Counted from the first letter of the stretch, positions 7,048-15,751 are shown. The stretch is DNA of 27,443 bases from an uncultured Burkholderiales bacterium (GCA_903887655.1 CAISQQ010000203.1:1-27443); one strand, 5' to 3'. Notes: generated by a model from the sequence alone, not told the origin. A program made the numbers and translations.

Positions 7048-8580
7048 ATGAACGACACCAGCCCACCCACCCTGTCCAAATGGTTGACCATCGAGTCCAT
7101 GGACTTGGAGGCCCAAGGCATTGCGCACCGCGAAGACGGCAAGGTGGTGTTTGTCGATGGCGCCTTGCCCTTTGAAGTGGTGGTGGCCAATGTCAATCGC
7201 AAAAAAGACAATTGGGAAAAAGCCAGCCTCACGGAAATCATCAAAGACTCGTGCTTGAGGGTCAAGCCCCAATGCCCCCATGCTGGACTGCACGCGGGCT
7301 CATGCGGCGGCTGCAAGATGCAGCACGCCGACGCGTCGGCACAAGTCGCCATCAAGCAACGCGTGTTGGAAGACTTGCTCTCGCACTTGGGACATGTCAA
7401 GCCACAAACCATCCTCAGACCCATCCAGGGGCCCGATTGGGGCTACCGCTTTCGCGCCCGGCTGTCGGTCAAAGATGTGCGCAAGAAGGGGCAGGTTTTG
7501 GTGGGTTTTCACGAGCGCAAAAGTCGTTACGTGGCCAACATGACGGTGTGCCCCATCTTGCCCCCGCACGTGAGTGCCCTCTTGATGCCGCTGCGCTCGC
7601 TCATCGAATCCTTGCAAGCGCGGGCGCACTGCCCGCAAATTGAATTGGCTTGCGGCGACCATGTGACCGCCTTGGTGCTCAGACACATGGTGCCCTTGAG
7701 CCCAGACGACCAAAGGCTGTTGCTTGAGTTTGGTGCGACCCACCAAGTGCAATGGTGGTTGCAGCCCAAGGGGCTCGACACCGTGCACTTGATGCAGACC
7801 CAAGATCCGCGCTACCGCATTCAACACGACACCTTGAGCTACGCCTTGCCCGATTTTGGTGTGGTGATGCCCTACCGACCCACCGACTTCACCCAGGTCA
7901 ATCCCCACATCAATCGCGTGTTGGTCTACAAAGCGATTTCGCTCTTGGCGGTCGAACCCCAAGACACGGTGATTGACTGGTTTTGTGGGCTGGGCAACTT
8001 CTCGCTGCCTTTGGCCACTTTGGCGCGCCGTGTGATTGGCATTGAAGGCAGCGAAGCACTCATTGAGCGCAGCCGCGAAAACTTGGCCCTCAACCGCACC
8101 CACATTCCCAACGGGACGGCCCCCCAAACCCAAGAGCGCCTGCGCTCGAGGCCTTTGGCCGAGACCACCTTCATCAGTAAAAATCTATTCACCATCACCC
8201 CCGAGGATTTGCTCGGGCTCGAGCAGGCACACAAATGGTTGATCGACCCCCCCAGAGAGGGCGCCCATGACTTGGTCAAAGCTTTGGTGGCGCTGATCAA
8301 TCCAGGCTGGACGCCAACGGGTGCAGAGGCTCTGGACAACGCCACGGCGGCGACGTGCGAGAGTGCAGAACTTCAAACACCCGCGTTCTCACCCCCCCAA
8401 AGAATCGTCTATGTGAGCTGCAACCCGGCCACCTTGGCACGGGATGCGCAGTACTTGGTGCAAGGTGGGGGCTATGCGTTGACGCATGCGGGCATCGTCA
8501 ATATGTTTCCCCACACTGCTCACGTGGAGAGTATGGCGGTGTTTGAAAAAGTGGCCGATTCTCAAGCCTGTCGCCGTTAA
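7048..8580 (+). CDS. rlmD: 23S rRNA (uracil-1939-C5)-methyltransferase RlmD
   Basis: Iron-sulfur SAM-dependent methyltransferase that makes m5U1939 in 23S rRNA. The 510-residue protein has an N-terminal TRAM domain, then the 4Fe-4S ligands in CPHAGLHAGSCGGC (Cys76, Cys86, Cys89) with the fourth Cys168 in MTVCPILPPH. SAM-binding DWFCGLGNFSLPLA and the catalytic VSCNPATLARD near the C-terminus are present. It is longer than E. coli RlmD: a four-residue insertion between the first two iron-sulfur cysteines and two Ala/Thr/Pro-rich insertions in the C-terminal half. The ATG at 7048 fits the family start; the frame open to 6781 is nlpD in another frame. Confidence 0.95.
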   Translation: MNDTSPPTLSKWLTIESMDLEAQGIAHREDGKVVFVDGALPFEVVVANVNRKKDNWEKASLTEIIKDSCLRVKPQCPHAGLHAGSCGGCKMQHADASAQVAIKQRVLEDLLSHLGHVKPQTILRPIQGPDWGYRFRARLSVKDVRKKGQVLVGFHERKSRYVANMTVCPILPPHVSALLMPLRSLIESLQARAHCPQIELACGDHVTALVLRHMVPLSPDDQRLLLEFGATHQVQWWLQPKGLDTVHLMQTQDPRYRIQHDTLSYALPDFGVVMPYRPTDFTQVNPHINRVLVYKAISLLAVEPQDTVIDWFCGLGNFSLPLATLARRVIGIEGSEALIERSRENLALNRTHIPNGTAPQTQERLRSRPLAETTFISKNLFTITPEDLLGLEQAHKWLIDPPREGAHDLVKALVALINPGWTPTGAEALDNATAATCESAELQTPAFSPPQRIVYVSCNPATLARDAQYLVQGGGYALTHAGIVNMFPHTAHVESMAVFEKVADSQACRR

Positions 8581-8621
8581 TCGCGCGGCTTGCAGCTTGG
8601 GACTCTTGTCGAGTGGGCCAT

Positions 8622-8652
8622 AAAAAAACCCATGGCAGCCAAGCCATGGGTT
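8622..8652 (-). terminator. Terminator of the Bax-inhibitor gene, possibly shared with rlmD
   Basis: AACCCATGG (8627-8635) and CCATGGGTT (8644-8652) form a perfect 9-bp stem with an 8-base loop. On the minus strand the stem runs into seven T. On the plus strand only a short TTGTT follows, so it works best for the minus gene but sits between convergent genes. Confidence 0.85.
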
Positions 8653-8675
8653 GTTCGGGAGGCGCAGAGAGAAAC

Positions 8676-9368
8676 TTATTCGCGCTCGCCGCCAAAAATC
8701 CCCAACAAAGCCAACAAGCTTTGGAACACATTGATGATGTCCAAATACAAGGTCAAGGTGGCGCTGATGTAGTTGGTCTCTCCGCCATCAATGATGGACT
8801 TGATGTCATAGAGCATGTAGGCGCTGAAGATGGCGATGGACAACATCGAGATGACCATCATTCCAGCGCTCGAGCCTACAAAAATATTGATCAAACTGCC
8901 CACCATGAGCACCATCACGCCCACATAAAGCCATTTGCCCAAACCGCTCAACTCGCGCTTGATCATGGTGGACAAACTCGCCATCATGAAGAATACGCCA
9001 GCGGTGCCACCAAAGGCGACCATCACCAGCTCGGTGCCATTTTTAAAACCCAGCACCATGGCAATGAGACGCGAGAGCATGATGCCCATGAAAAATGTGA
9101 AGCCCAGCAAAACTGGAACACCGATGGCCGAGTTTTTGGTTTTCTCAATGGCGTAAATAAAACCAAACGCACCCACCAAAAAGACCACCAATCCAAGTCC
9201 ACCCGAGAGCGCCAAGCTCAATCCGGTGGCGACACCCAACCAAGCGCCAAGCACAGTGGGCACCATGCTCAAGGCCAATAACCAATAGGTATTGCGCAGC
9301 ACTCGGTTTCTTTGCTCAAACGAGGTGCTGACAAATGAGTAGTCAAGGGTTTGATAGTTGTCGTTCAC
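8676..9368 (-). CDS. Bax inhibitor-1 / YccA family membrane protein
   Basis: A 230-residue integral membrane protein with seven hydrophobic segments. The family includes E. coli YccA (an FtsH modulator) and the pH-sensitive calcium channel BsYetJ. The C-terminal signature is intact: YDIKSIIDGG followed by the LYLDIINVF segment, which supply the two Asp residues of the family's pH sensor. Length and termini (MNDNYQTLD... GGERE) match betaproteobacterial members. TAGAAT on the minus strand near 9412 is a possible -10 but has no good -35. The exact role cannot be read from the sequence. Confidence 0.93.
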   Translation of the reverse strand: MNDNYQTLDYSFVSTSFEQRNRVLRNTYWLLALSMVPTVLGAWLGVATGLSLALSGGLGLVVFLVGAFGFIYAIEKTKNSAIGVPVLLGFTFFMGIMLSRLIAMVLGFKNGTELVMVAFGGTAGVFFMMASLSTMIKRELSGLGKWLYVGVMVLMVGSLINIFVGSSAGMMVISMLSIAIFSAYMLYDIKSIIDGGETNYISATLTLYLDIINVFQSLLALLGIFGGERE

Positions 9369-9654
9369 TTGGATTCTCCAAAAGTTACTACGATAAGCAG
9401 ATGGGGCCTATTCTAGGGTTTTTCAAGTCCCAAGGGGACAGTTGCCCAAGGCTTTGGCTGTTTATTTGAACGCAAACTTGGGGCTCACGTCAAGAAACCT
9501 GGGATAAACCCCAAATTGCACCCCCCAATCCTCCCAATCCCCCCCAAAAAAAGGGCTCTTTAACCCATGGGGGACAGCCGATGGAGACCGTTTTTTCAAC
9601 AAAAAAGATGATAATTCTTCCTCGGTCTATCCCGAAGGCAAACGATCACGGCAC

Positions 9655-9685
9655 GCCAATTCAATCGCATTTCTTGGGAATTGGC
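9655..9685 (+). promoter_or_regulatory. Perfect inverted repeat upstream of the GlcG-like gene
   Basis: GCCAATTC (9655-9662) and GAATTGGC (9678-9685) are perfect 8-bp arms separated by 15 bases, so the half-sites are 23 bp apart, about two helical turns. The repeat ends 31 bases before the ATG. Position suits an operator for a dimeric regulator or a leader hairpin. Confidence 0.5.
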
Positions 9686-9690
9686 CCGGC

Positions 9691-9710
9691 AACCTCCAAC
9701 CTCCAACCTC
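9691..9710 (+). repeat. Heptamer tandem repeat in the 5' leader
   Basis: AACCTCC occurs twice in full and a third time as AACCTC, directly before the start codon region. The purine-poor repeat takes the place where a Shine-Dalgarno sequence would be expected. Confidence 0.6.
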
Positions 9711-9716
9711 AACACC

Positions 9717-10121
9717 ATGAAAACCAAACACTACCTCGAACTCCAGGACCTCAAAACCATCGCCGCCGCGTGTGAAAACCATGCGCTCCAACACCACTGG
9801 GCCGTGAGCATTGCCATCGTTGACGACGGCGGACACTTGTTGTGGATGCAACGACTCGATGGCGCACCTGCTTTTTCTGCCCACATGGCACCGGCCAAAG
9901 CGCACACCGCCGCCATGGGACGGCGCGAGACCAAAATGTATGAAGACGTCATCAACAACGGCCGTTACGCGTTTTTGTCCGCCCCAGAGATCAAAGGCAT
10001 GCTCGAAGGCGGAGTGCCCATCATCAAAGACGGCCAAGTGATTGGTGCGGTGGGTGTGAGCGGTGTGAAATCCAACGAAGACGTCGAGATTGCCAAAGCC
10101 GGTATCGCCGCGCTGGGCTAA
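9717..10121 (+). CDS. GlcG/HbpS-family (DUF336) protein
   Basis: A 134-residue single-domain protein of the HbpS-like fold (PF03928). Members bind haem or accompany glycolate and other small-acid catabolism genes, but most have no proven activity. Visible hallmarks are VSIAIVDDGGHLLWMQRLDGAP, AKAHTAA and the C-terminal PIIKDGQVIGAVGVSG motif. Length is normal. I chose the ATG at 9717; a TTG 12 codons upstream would add residues unlike the family and lies inside the inverted repeat. There is no Shine-Dalgarno sequence. It stands alone, convergent with ppsR. Confidence 0.88.
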   Translation: MKTKHYLELQDLKTIAAACENHALQHHWAVSIAIVDDGGHLLWMQRLDGAPAFSAHMAPAKAHTAAMGRRETKMYEDVINNGRYAFLSAPEIKGMLEGGVPIIKDGQVIGAVGVSGVKSNEDVEIAKAGIAALG

Positions 10122-10177
10122 ACCCAAGGCCCCCGATACGCCCACTCCTTAAGAAGAGCCAGGCCTTTGAGCCGGAT

Positions 10178-10999
10178 CTAATAGGTCAGACTCTGGGGCC
10201 GAATCTCTTGCAAAATGGTGGTGGCGATCTCTTCGATGCTCTTGGTGGTGGTGGAGAGCCAGCGTATACCCGAGCGGCGCATCATCGCCTCGGCTTGAGC
10301 GACTTCGTGACGACAATTGGCCAAACTCGCATAGGTGGAGTCGGGTCTTCTCTCATTTCGAATTTCGCTCAAGCGCTCGGGGTGAATACTCAAACCAAAA
10401 GCTTTGCTCAAATGCTCTCTCAAAGCCTGGGGCAATTGTTGGCGTTCAAAATCCTCAGGAATCAACGGGTAATTGGCCGCTTTTAAGCCATGCTGCATGG
10501 CCAAATAAAGGCTCGTGGGCGTTTTACCACTGCGGCTCACCCCCACCAAAATCACATCGGCCTGCACCAAGTCGCGGTGCTGCTGACCGTCATCGTGGGC
10601 CAAACTGTAGTTGATGGCTTCAATGCGGTCGTGGTACTCCTGGCTTTTGCTCACGTCTGAAAACCGACCCACGCGGTGATGCGATTTGATCCCCAGCTCC
10701 TCCTCCAAAGGGTGCACAAAGGTGCTGAACATATCGAGCAGCATGCCTTTGCAGTGATTTTGAATCACCGCCAACACTTCCATATTGACCAAGGTGGTGA
10801 AGACGATGGGCTTTTGGCCCTCGAGCTCGGCCGTGTGGTTGATTTGCCTCACCGCTTGGTGTGCCTTGTCCACGGAGTCGATGAAGGGCAGCCGAATGTG
10901 GCGAGGCTTCATTTCGAACTGGGCCAAAATGGCGTTGCCAAAGGTCTCGGCCGTGATTCCGGTGCCGTCGGAGATAAAAAAAACACTTCGATGGGTCAT
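10178..10999 (-). CDS. ppsR: PEP synthase regulatory protein (bifunctional kinase/pyrophosphorylase)
   Basis: Member of the DUF299 family. It inactivates phosphoenolpyruvate synthase by ADP-dependent threonine phosphorylation and reactivates it by phosphate-dependent dephosphorylation. The 273-residue protein begins MTHRSVFFISDGTGITAET, and its P-loop is GVSRSGKTPTSLYLA (about residues 150-164). I chose the ATG at 10999, the family start; 16 more upstream codons are open but unlike the family. It is divergent from its target ppsA, the common arrangement. Confidence 0.96.
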   Translation of the reverse strand: MTHRSVFFISDGTGITAETFGNAILAQFEMKPRHIRLPFIDSVDKAHQAVRQINHTAELEGQKPIVFTTLVNMEVLAVIQNHCKGMLLDMFSTFVHPLEEELGIKSHHRVGRFSDVSKSQEYHDRIEAINYSLAHDDGQQHRDLVQADVILVGVSRSGKTPTSLYLAMQHGLKAANYPLIPEDFERQQLPQALREHLSKAFGLSIHPERLSEIRNERRPDSTYASLANCRHEVAQAEAMMRRSGIRWLSTTTKSIEEIATTILQEIRPQSLTY

Positions 11000-11142
11000 C
11001 GCATCACTTTCTTTTGACAATTTGCGCTCAAAGTCCCCATGGCCCACCCACCCGGGTCAGCCTCGTCCTAAAATGAGGTCATTATCCTCTGAGTCAAGGC
11101 TCAGGCATGTGGGCGAGGATCGCCAGACAAGAACTGAGGACC

Positions 11143-11181
11143 CAGGGGGGCTTGGCCAGGATCCCCCTGCTGAACTTTTTT
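11143..11181 (+). promoter_or_regulatory. Hairpin and T-run in the ppsA leader
   Basis: CAGGGGG (11143-11149) and CCCCCTG (11163-11169) pair over 7 bp. Six T follow after a six-base gap (11176-11181), ending 24 bases before the ppsA ATG. This could be an attenuator. The TATAAC right after the T-run looks like a -10 but would start transcription within the ribosome-binding site, so I do not call it a promoter. Confidence 0.4.
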
Positions 11182-11205
11182 GTATAACTTTGGAGCAGTG
11201 CATTC

Positions 11206-13602
11206 ATGTCTACCTTATTCAATCCCACCGACTTGGTGGTCCCCTTTGAAAAATTAAGGATGAGTGATGTTGAGTCCGTTGGCGGCAAAAATGCAAGCTT
11301 GGGCGAAATGATCTCTCAGCTGCCCCAAGGCGTGAAAGTGCCCACGGGGTTTGCCACCACCGCTCATGCGTTTCGAGAGTTTTTGCGCCACCAGTCTTTG
11401 GACCAGCGCATCCAAGACAGACTCTCGAGACTGGATGCAGACGATGTGCGTGCGTTGGCTGCGGCGGGCCAAGAGATTCGCCATTGGATTGAGCTGCAAC
11501 CCTTTCCCGCGGACTTGGAGCGAGAGATTCGCGCGGCCCAAGCCCTCCTCGAAAAGAGCTCTCCTGGGGCTTCGTTTGCTGTTCGCTCTTCAGCCACTGC
11601 TGAGGATTTGCCCGACGCCTCCTTTGCAGGTCAACAAGAGACGTTTTTGAACGTCTCGGGTATCGACCACATCTTGGGCAAGATGCGAGAGGTCTTTGCC
11701 TCTCTCTACAACGACCGCGCCATCAGCTACCGGGTTCACAAGGGCTATGCTCACGAAACGGTTGCGCTCTCCGTGGGGGTGCAAAAAATGGTTCGCTCCG
11801 ACTTGGGTGCTGCTGGCGTGATGTTCACCATCGACACCGAGTCGGGCTTTGAAGACGTGGTCTTCATCACCTCAAGCCTGGGTCTGGGCGAGAGCGTTGT
11901 ACAAGGCTCCGTCAACCCTGACGAGTTTTATGTGCACAAACCGTCTTTGCGGGCTGGTAAAAAAGCCATCATTCGGCGCGCCTTGGGCTCCAAGCTTGAG
12001 CAAATGGTGTTCACCACCGATCAGGAGCGACACAGCAGCGGCAAGTGGGTCAAAACCATTGAAGTGCCCACCGAGCAGCGCAACCGCTTTTCCTTGAGCG
12101 ACGCCGATGTCGAGCAACTGGCTCACTATGCCCTGGCCATTGAGGTTCACTATGGACGGGCCATGGACATTGAATGGGGCAAGGACGGCGTTGATGGGGA
12201 GATCTACATCCTGCAAGCCCGACCCGAAACCGTCAAAAGCCAGATGAAGGGACAAGTGGAGCAGCGCTTTAAATTAAAAGGCAAAGGCGCCGTGCTCACC
12301 CAAGGGCGAGCCATTGGACAGAAAATTGGCTCTGGGCCTGTGCGCATCGTGCAAAACCTCTCGGAGATGGATCAAGTCAAAACCGGTGACGTCTTGGTCA
12401 CTGACATGACCGACCCCAACTGGGAGCCCATCATGAAGCGCGCGAGCGCCATTGTGACCAACCGAGGCGGGCGCACTTGTCACGCGGCCATCATTGCCAG
12501 GGAATTGGGCATCCCCGCCGTGGTGGGTTGCGGCAACGCCACCGACCTCCTCACCGAAGGGGCCTTGGTCACGGTCAGTTGTGCCGAAGGCGACACTGGG
12601 GTGATTTACGACGGCCTATTGGAGACCGAAGTCACCCAAGTCACGCGCGGCACCATGCCCAAGATTGCGACCAAAATCATGATGAATGTGGGCAACCCGC
12701 ATCTCGCCTTTGACTTTTGTCAATTGCCCAACGAAGGGGTGGGCCTGGCACGGCTGGAGTTCATCATCAACAACAACATTGGCGTGCATCCGAAAGCCAT
12801 TTTGGACTACCCCAATGTCGACCCCGACCTCAAAAAAGCAGTCGAATCGGTCGCCCGGGGACACGCCTCGCCTCGTGCTTTTTACGTCGACAAAGTCTGT
12901 GAAGGGGTGGCCACCATCGCGGCCGCCTTTTGGCCCAAGCCCGTGATTGTGCGCCTGTCGGATTTCAAATCGAATGAGTACCGCACCCTCATTGGCGGCA
13001 GCCGCTACGAGCCCGAAGAGGAAAACCCCATGCTCGGCTTTAGGGGCGCCGTGCGCTACTTGAGCGAGAGTTTTGCCGATGCGTTTGCCATGGAGTGCGA
13101 AGCAATCCAGCGCGTGCGCACTGACATGGGACTCACCAACGTGCAAGTGATGGTGCCCTTTGTCAGAACCCTTGAGCAAGCGCGGCGTGTGACCGAGCGT
13201 TTGGCCTCCTTTGGCCTTGAGCGCGGCGTGAACGACCTCAAACTCATCATGATGTGTGAGATACCTAGCAACGCCGTCTTGGCCGATGATTTCTTGCAGT
13301 ATTTTGATGGCTTTTCCATCGGCTCCAATGACCTCACCCAACTTACTCTCGGACTCGATCGGGACTCGGGTCTAGAGCTGTTGGCTCAAGACTTTGATGA
13401 ACGCGACCCCGCTGTCAAGGCGCTCCTCACCCTGGCCATTCAAGCGTGCCTGCGTCAAGGCAAGTATGTGGGCATTTGTGGACAAGGGCCCAGTGACCAC
13501 CCGGACTTTGCCCGCTGGTTGGTGGACAACAAGATCAGCTCCATTTCATTGAATCCCGACAGCGTGGTGAGCACCTGGCAAGACCTGGCCAATCCCGCCT
13601 AA
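11206..13602 (+). CDS. ppsA: Phosphoenolpyruvate synthase
   Basis: Makes PEP from pyruvate, ATP and water for gluconeogenesis. At 798 residues it has full family length and the three-domain order: N-terminal ATP-grasp domain (VGGKNASLGEM, FAVRSSATAEDLPDASFAGQ), central phosphohistidine domain with NRGGRTCHAAIIAREL (catalytic His426), and C-terminal PEP/pyruvate TIM barrel with FKSNEYRTLIGG, FSIGSNDLTQLTLGLDRDSG and GICGQGPSDHPD (catalytic Cys758). GGAG lies 10 bases before the ATG. Control by the adjacent PpsR is expected. Growth on organic acids through the neighbouring catabolic genes would need this gluconeogenic step. Confidence 0.98.
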   Translation: MSTLFNPTDLVVPFEKLRMSDVESVGGKNASLGEMISQLPQGVKVPTGFATTAHAFREFLRHQSLDQRIQDRLSRLDADDVRALAAAGQEIRHWIELQPFPADLEREIRAAQALLEKSSPGASFAVRSSATAEDLPDASFAGQQETFLNVSGIDHILGKMREVFASLYNDRAISYRVHKGYAHETVALSVGVQKMVRSDLGAAGVMFTIDTESGFEDVVFITSSLGLGESVVQGSVNPDEFYVHKPSLRAGKKAIIRRALGSKLEQMVFTTDQERHSSGKWVKTIEVPTEQRNRFSLSDADVEQLAHYALAIEVHYGRAMDIEWGKDGVDGEIYILQARPETVKSQMKGQVEQRFKLKGKGAVLTQGRAIGQKIGSGPVRIVQNLSEMDQVKTGDVLVTDMTDPNWEPIMKRASAIVTNRGGRTCHAAIIARELGIPAVVGCGNATDLLTEGALVTVSCAEGDTGVIYDGLLETEVTQVTRGTMPKIATKIMMNVGNPHLAFDFCQLPNEGVGLARLEFIINNNIGVHPKAILDYPNVDPDLKKAVESVARGHASPRAFYVDKVCEGVATIAAAFWPKPVIVRLSDFKSNEYRTLIGGSRYEPEEENPMLGFRGAVRYLSESFADAFAMECEAIQRVRTDMGLTNVQVMVPFVRTLEQARRVTERLASFGLERGVNDLKLIMMCEIPSNAVLADDFLQYFDGFSIGSNDLTQLTLGLDRDSGLELLAQDFDERDPAVKALLTLAIQACLRQGKYVGICGQGPSDHPDFARWLVDNKISSISLNPDSVVSTWQDLANPA

Positions 13603-13622
13603 AAATAAACCCTGGGTCAGGG
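13601..13622 (-). terminator. Weak terminator for the deaminase gene
   Basis: On the minus strand CCCTG, a 3-base loop and CAGGG are followed by TTTATTTTT, about 38 bases past the deaminase stop. The stem is only 5 bp. It overlaps the ppsA stop region of the convergent gene. Confidence 0.45.
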
Positions 13623-13660
13623 GCGCAGTGATAGCAAGGGGCTTGAGATCGAGCAGCGCC

Positions 13661-14167
13661 TCAAGGCTGCCAAAAGCCCAGGTGCGAAGCGCTCGCCTCC
13701 TCCACCAAAGCCGGCCCGATGCATTCAATGGGGTGGGGCGAGGCTTGGTAGATCTCGGTGATTGACCACTCGAGATCGCGGTACTCTTCTTTGAGTCCAC
13801 GCATCTCACGCATGCGCACAGCGTCCAGGGCAAACACCACGCGACGCAAACCCGATAAGAAGATGGCGCCCGAGCACATCACGCAAGGCTCGCCAGACGC
13901 ATACAAGGTGGACTCCATGAGCGTGGAGCGGGTGTGCGTTCGACTGGCCACGCGAATGGCACCGGTCTCGGCGTGGGCGGTGCAGTCTTGGCTCTCATGG
14001 GACTGGTTGTGAAACTCGACCAAGACCTCACCGCTTTTACCGACAATCACCGCACCGAAGGGTCGGTTGCCTCTGTCGCGAGCGGTGTGGGACAAGCGAA
14101 TGGCTTGGCGGAGGTAAAGCGCATCGGTCTCGGACAAGACCGCTTCTTGCAGGGGCTGTTGGGTCAC
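13661..14167 (-). CDS. Cytidine-deaminase-fold nucleoside/nucleobase deaminase
   Basis: Zinc-dependent deaminase of the TadA/GuaD branch. The 168-residue protein carries HAETGAIR (His65 zinc ligand, Glu67 proton shuttle) and GEPCVMCSGAIF (Cys95, Cys98). The start is a GTG at 14167, supported by AGGAG seven bases upstream. The substrate is uncertain: the core resembles guanine deaminases and generic nucleoside deaminases more than TadA, since the typical TadA region after PCxMC is changed (FALDAVRMREM). It lies 43 bases after iorB on the same strand and is probably co-transcribed, which is unexpected for a purine enzyme. Confidence 0.88.
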   Translation of the reverse strand: MTQQPLQEAVLSETDALYLRQAIRLSHTARDRGNRPFGAVIVGKSGEVLVEFHNQSHESQDCTAHAETGAIRVASRTHTRSTLMESTLYASGEPCVMCSGAIFLSGLRRVVFALDAVRMREMRGLKEEYRDLEWSITEIYQASPHPIECIGPALVEEASASHLGFWQP

Positions 14168-14210
14168 GAGCGAACTCCTATTGGGTTAATGGCCTGGGTT
14201 TCGATCACAC

Positions 14211-15749
14211 TCAAGCCCAGTCAAGTTCTAATTGAGCAACTTCTTGGCGAAGTTTTTCACCGTCTTCATCGGCCAAGGCTGCGAGCCTCAGGCTTTTGAG
14301 CGTGGCCGCTGACATCTGCGGGAAACGCTCCAAACACGACACCACGATTTGGTAATGGCGAACCCCTCTTTCGTGGGTGTCGCTGTAGCCTTTGACCAAA
14401 CCTTGGCACTCGATGTAGGCCAGGGCCAGCTCTGGATTGTTGGCAACGAGCCGCTCAATGCGAGCGAGCCACGCCTCAATCATTTGATTTTCTGTTTGGT
14501 AGCGCAGCGTGCTTTGTCGCCAATGCCGCGCCAAGGCCACGACTCTGAGCAGCAAAAAACCAAGCAAGGAGGTGCTTTGGATCAAGCGGCCCTTTTGCGT
14601 CAAGCGCTCAATGCCCCCTCGCAACAACGCCGAGCCCCATATCAAACGCCCCGCCCAAGCCGGCAAAGTTTCACACACCTCTTGAAGCCGGGGATGGAAG
14701 TACTCATGGATTTCAAGCGTTTGTTCGCGCCCAACGCGGGCGTCTTGCCGCACCCGAGAAAACCGCTGACGCCGAGTTTTGAGGTCGGCCACTCGCGCCG
14801 TGTCCTCATAAGACATCCAAAGCGCCAAATGACGCGCACATTCACCCAACAGTGGCCCTGGGGAGACTTGGCTGGCTTGGAGCGCCGCAAAAACCCGCTC
14901 CAAACGCGCCAGATAAAGTGTGGCGTAGGCCGTGTCTTGGTAGTCGACCAAGCGCCTCAAGCCCTCGAGCGCCAAGGCTTGAGCCGACTCGGGCAAGTGG
15001 CCCTCTAAGCGCGCGAGCAGCACGTCGATCTCAGGGTGGCGCCCAGGCGTGGCTTTGGAGGCCAAGGGCGTGCCGAGGTTTGCCTTTTTGTGCTGCTCAT
15101 GGCGCCCATCCGAGCCACTCGAGCTGCCCAGCGCCGCCCCAGCCCTGAACGCCGCCAAGCTAGAAGTCACACCGACGGCGGCCACTTCAATGGTGCGCTC
15201 AAAGGCTTCGATGGCAAAGGGCAACACGCCGCTCGAGGCCAAGGCACCAAAGAGGACCGCTGAAATCACACTCTGGTGGTGCTGAGCGACTTGGGCCATG
15301 TCAAACGCCACAAACCGCTTGGCCGAGAGTCGGGACTGCTCAATCAAGGTGTGGGCGTCCACACGCGCGTCGCCCAGGGCGGTCTTCTCCGTCATCGAGT
15401 AAACGCGGTGAGTCGATGTGATGAGGGTGGTTTTGTCCACACTCACCAAACCACGCACCACAGCACGGCCAGCCTCCATCAACTCGGAGGCCAAGACCAC
15501 ATCCACATCGCCCGGCGTTGGCATGAGCGCGAGCACGGGCTGCATGCCCGCTTGCAAGGCTTCATGCTCAGCAAAAAGCTCCACGTAGTAAATGGTGGCC
15601 CCGGTGCGCTGGGCAACCCCTGGCACCGAGGTCGTTTGTGCCAAGTAGCCTTGGCTCTCGCCCAAACTCACGATCCAATCGGCCAAGACGCCACCGCCCT
15701 CACCGCCCATGGCCAAGATGGCGATCTTGATGGGTTGTGCGTGGGCCAT
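14211..15749 (-). CDS. iorB: Indolepyruvate:ferredoxin oxidoreductase, beta subunit (long form)
   Basis: Partner of IorA in the oxidative decarboxylation of aryl 2-oxoacids to aryl-acyl-CoA. The 512-residue protein has the gamma-type oxidoreductase domain at the N-terminus: IKIAILAMGGEGGGVLADWI, then SVPGVAQRTGATIYYVE. A long alpha-helical C-terminal region (about 250-500) follows, as in proteobacterial long IorB proteins; archaeal IorB is only about 200 residues. The ATG at 15749 lies two bases after the iorA stop, fixing the start and implying coupled translation. No cofactor motif is seen in the C-terminal region, and its role is unknown to me. Confidence 0.92.
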   Translation of the reverse strand: MAHAQPIKIAILAMGGEGGGVLADWIVSLGESQGYLAQTTSVPGVAQRTGATIYYVELFAEHEALQAGMQPVLALMPTPGDVDVVLASELMEAGRAVVRGLVSVDKTTLITSTHRVYSMTEKTALGDARVDAHTLIEQSRLSAKRFVAFDMAQVAQHHQSVISAVLFGALASSGVLPFAIEAFERTIEVAAVGVTSSLAAFRAGAALGSSSGSDGRHEQHKKANLGTPLASKATPGRHPEIDVLLARLEGHLPESAQALALEGLRRLVDYQDTAYATLYLARLERVFAALQASQVSPGPLLGECARHLALWMSYEDTARVADLKTRRQRFSRVRQDARVGREQTLEIHEYFHPRLQEVCETLPAWAGRLIWGSALLRGGIERLTQKGRLIQSTSLLGFLLLRVVALARHWRQSTLRYQTENQMIEAWLARIERLVANNPELALAYIECQGLVKGYSDTHERGVRHYQIVVSCLERFPQMSAATLKSLRLAALADEDGEKLRQEVAQLELDWA

Positions 15750-15751
15750 GA

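Larger units (their letters stand above)
9369..9716. other. Divergent intergenic region
   Basis: This 348-base gap lies between the Bax-inhibitor gene and the GlcG-like gene. It holds a small hairpin (GTCCC/GGGAC, 9427-9439), a low-complexity stretch ending in C7-A7 (about 9521-9552), an AT-rich patch with GATAAT near 9610, the 8-bp inverted repeat at 9655-9685 and a heptamer repeat. I see no small gene that I can support. Confidence 0.5.

Noticed and set aside
8613..9281. 222-codon plus-strand frame opposite the Bax-inhibitor gene
   Set aside because: His/Gln-rich antisense shadow of a well-supported membrane protein gene.
9681..9716. TTG start 12 codons upstream for the GlcG-like gene
   Set aside because: The added residues do not match the family and the TTG lies inside the inverted repeat with no proper ribosome-binding spacing.
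11183..11188. TATAAC as the ppsA -10 element
   Set aside because: Transcription would begin within the ribosome-binding site, and no -35 is seen.
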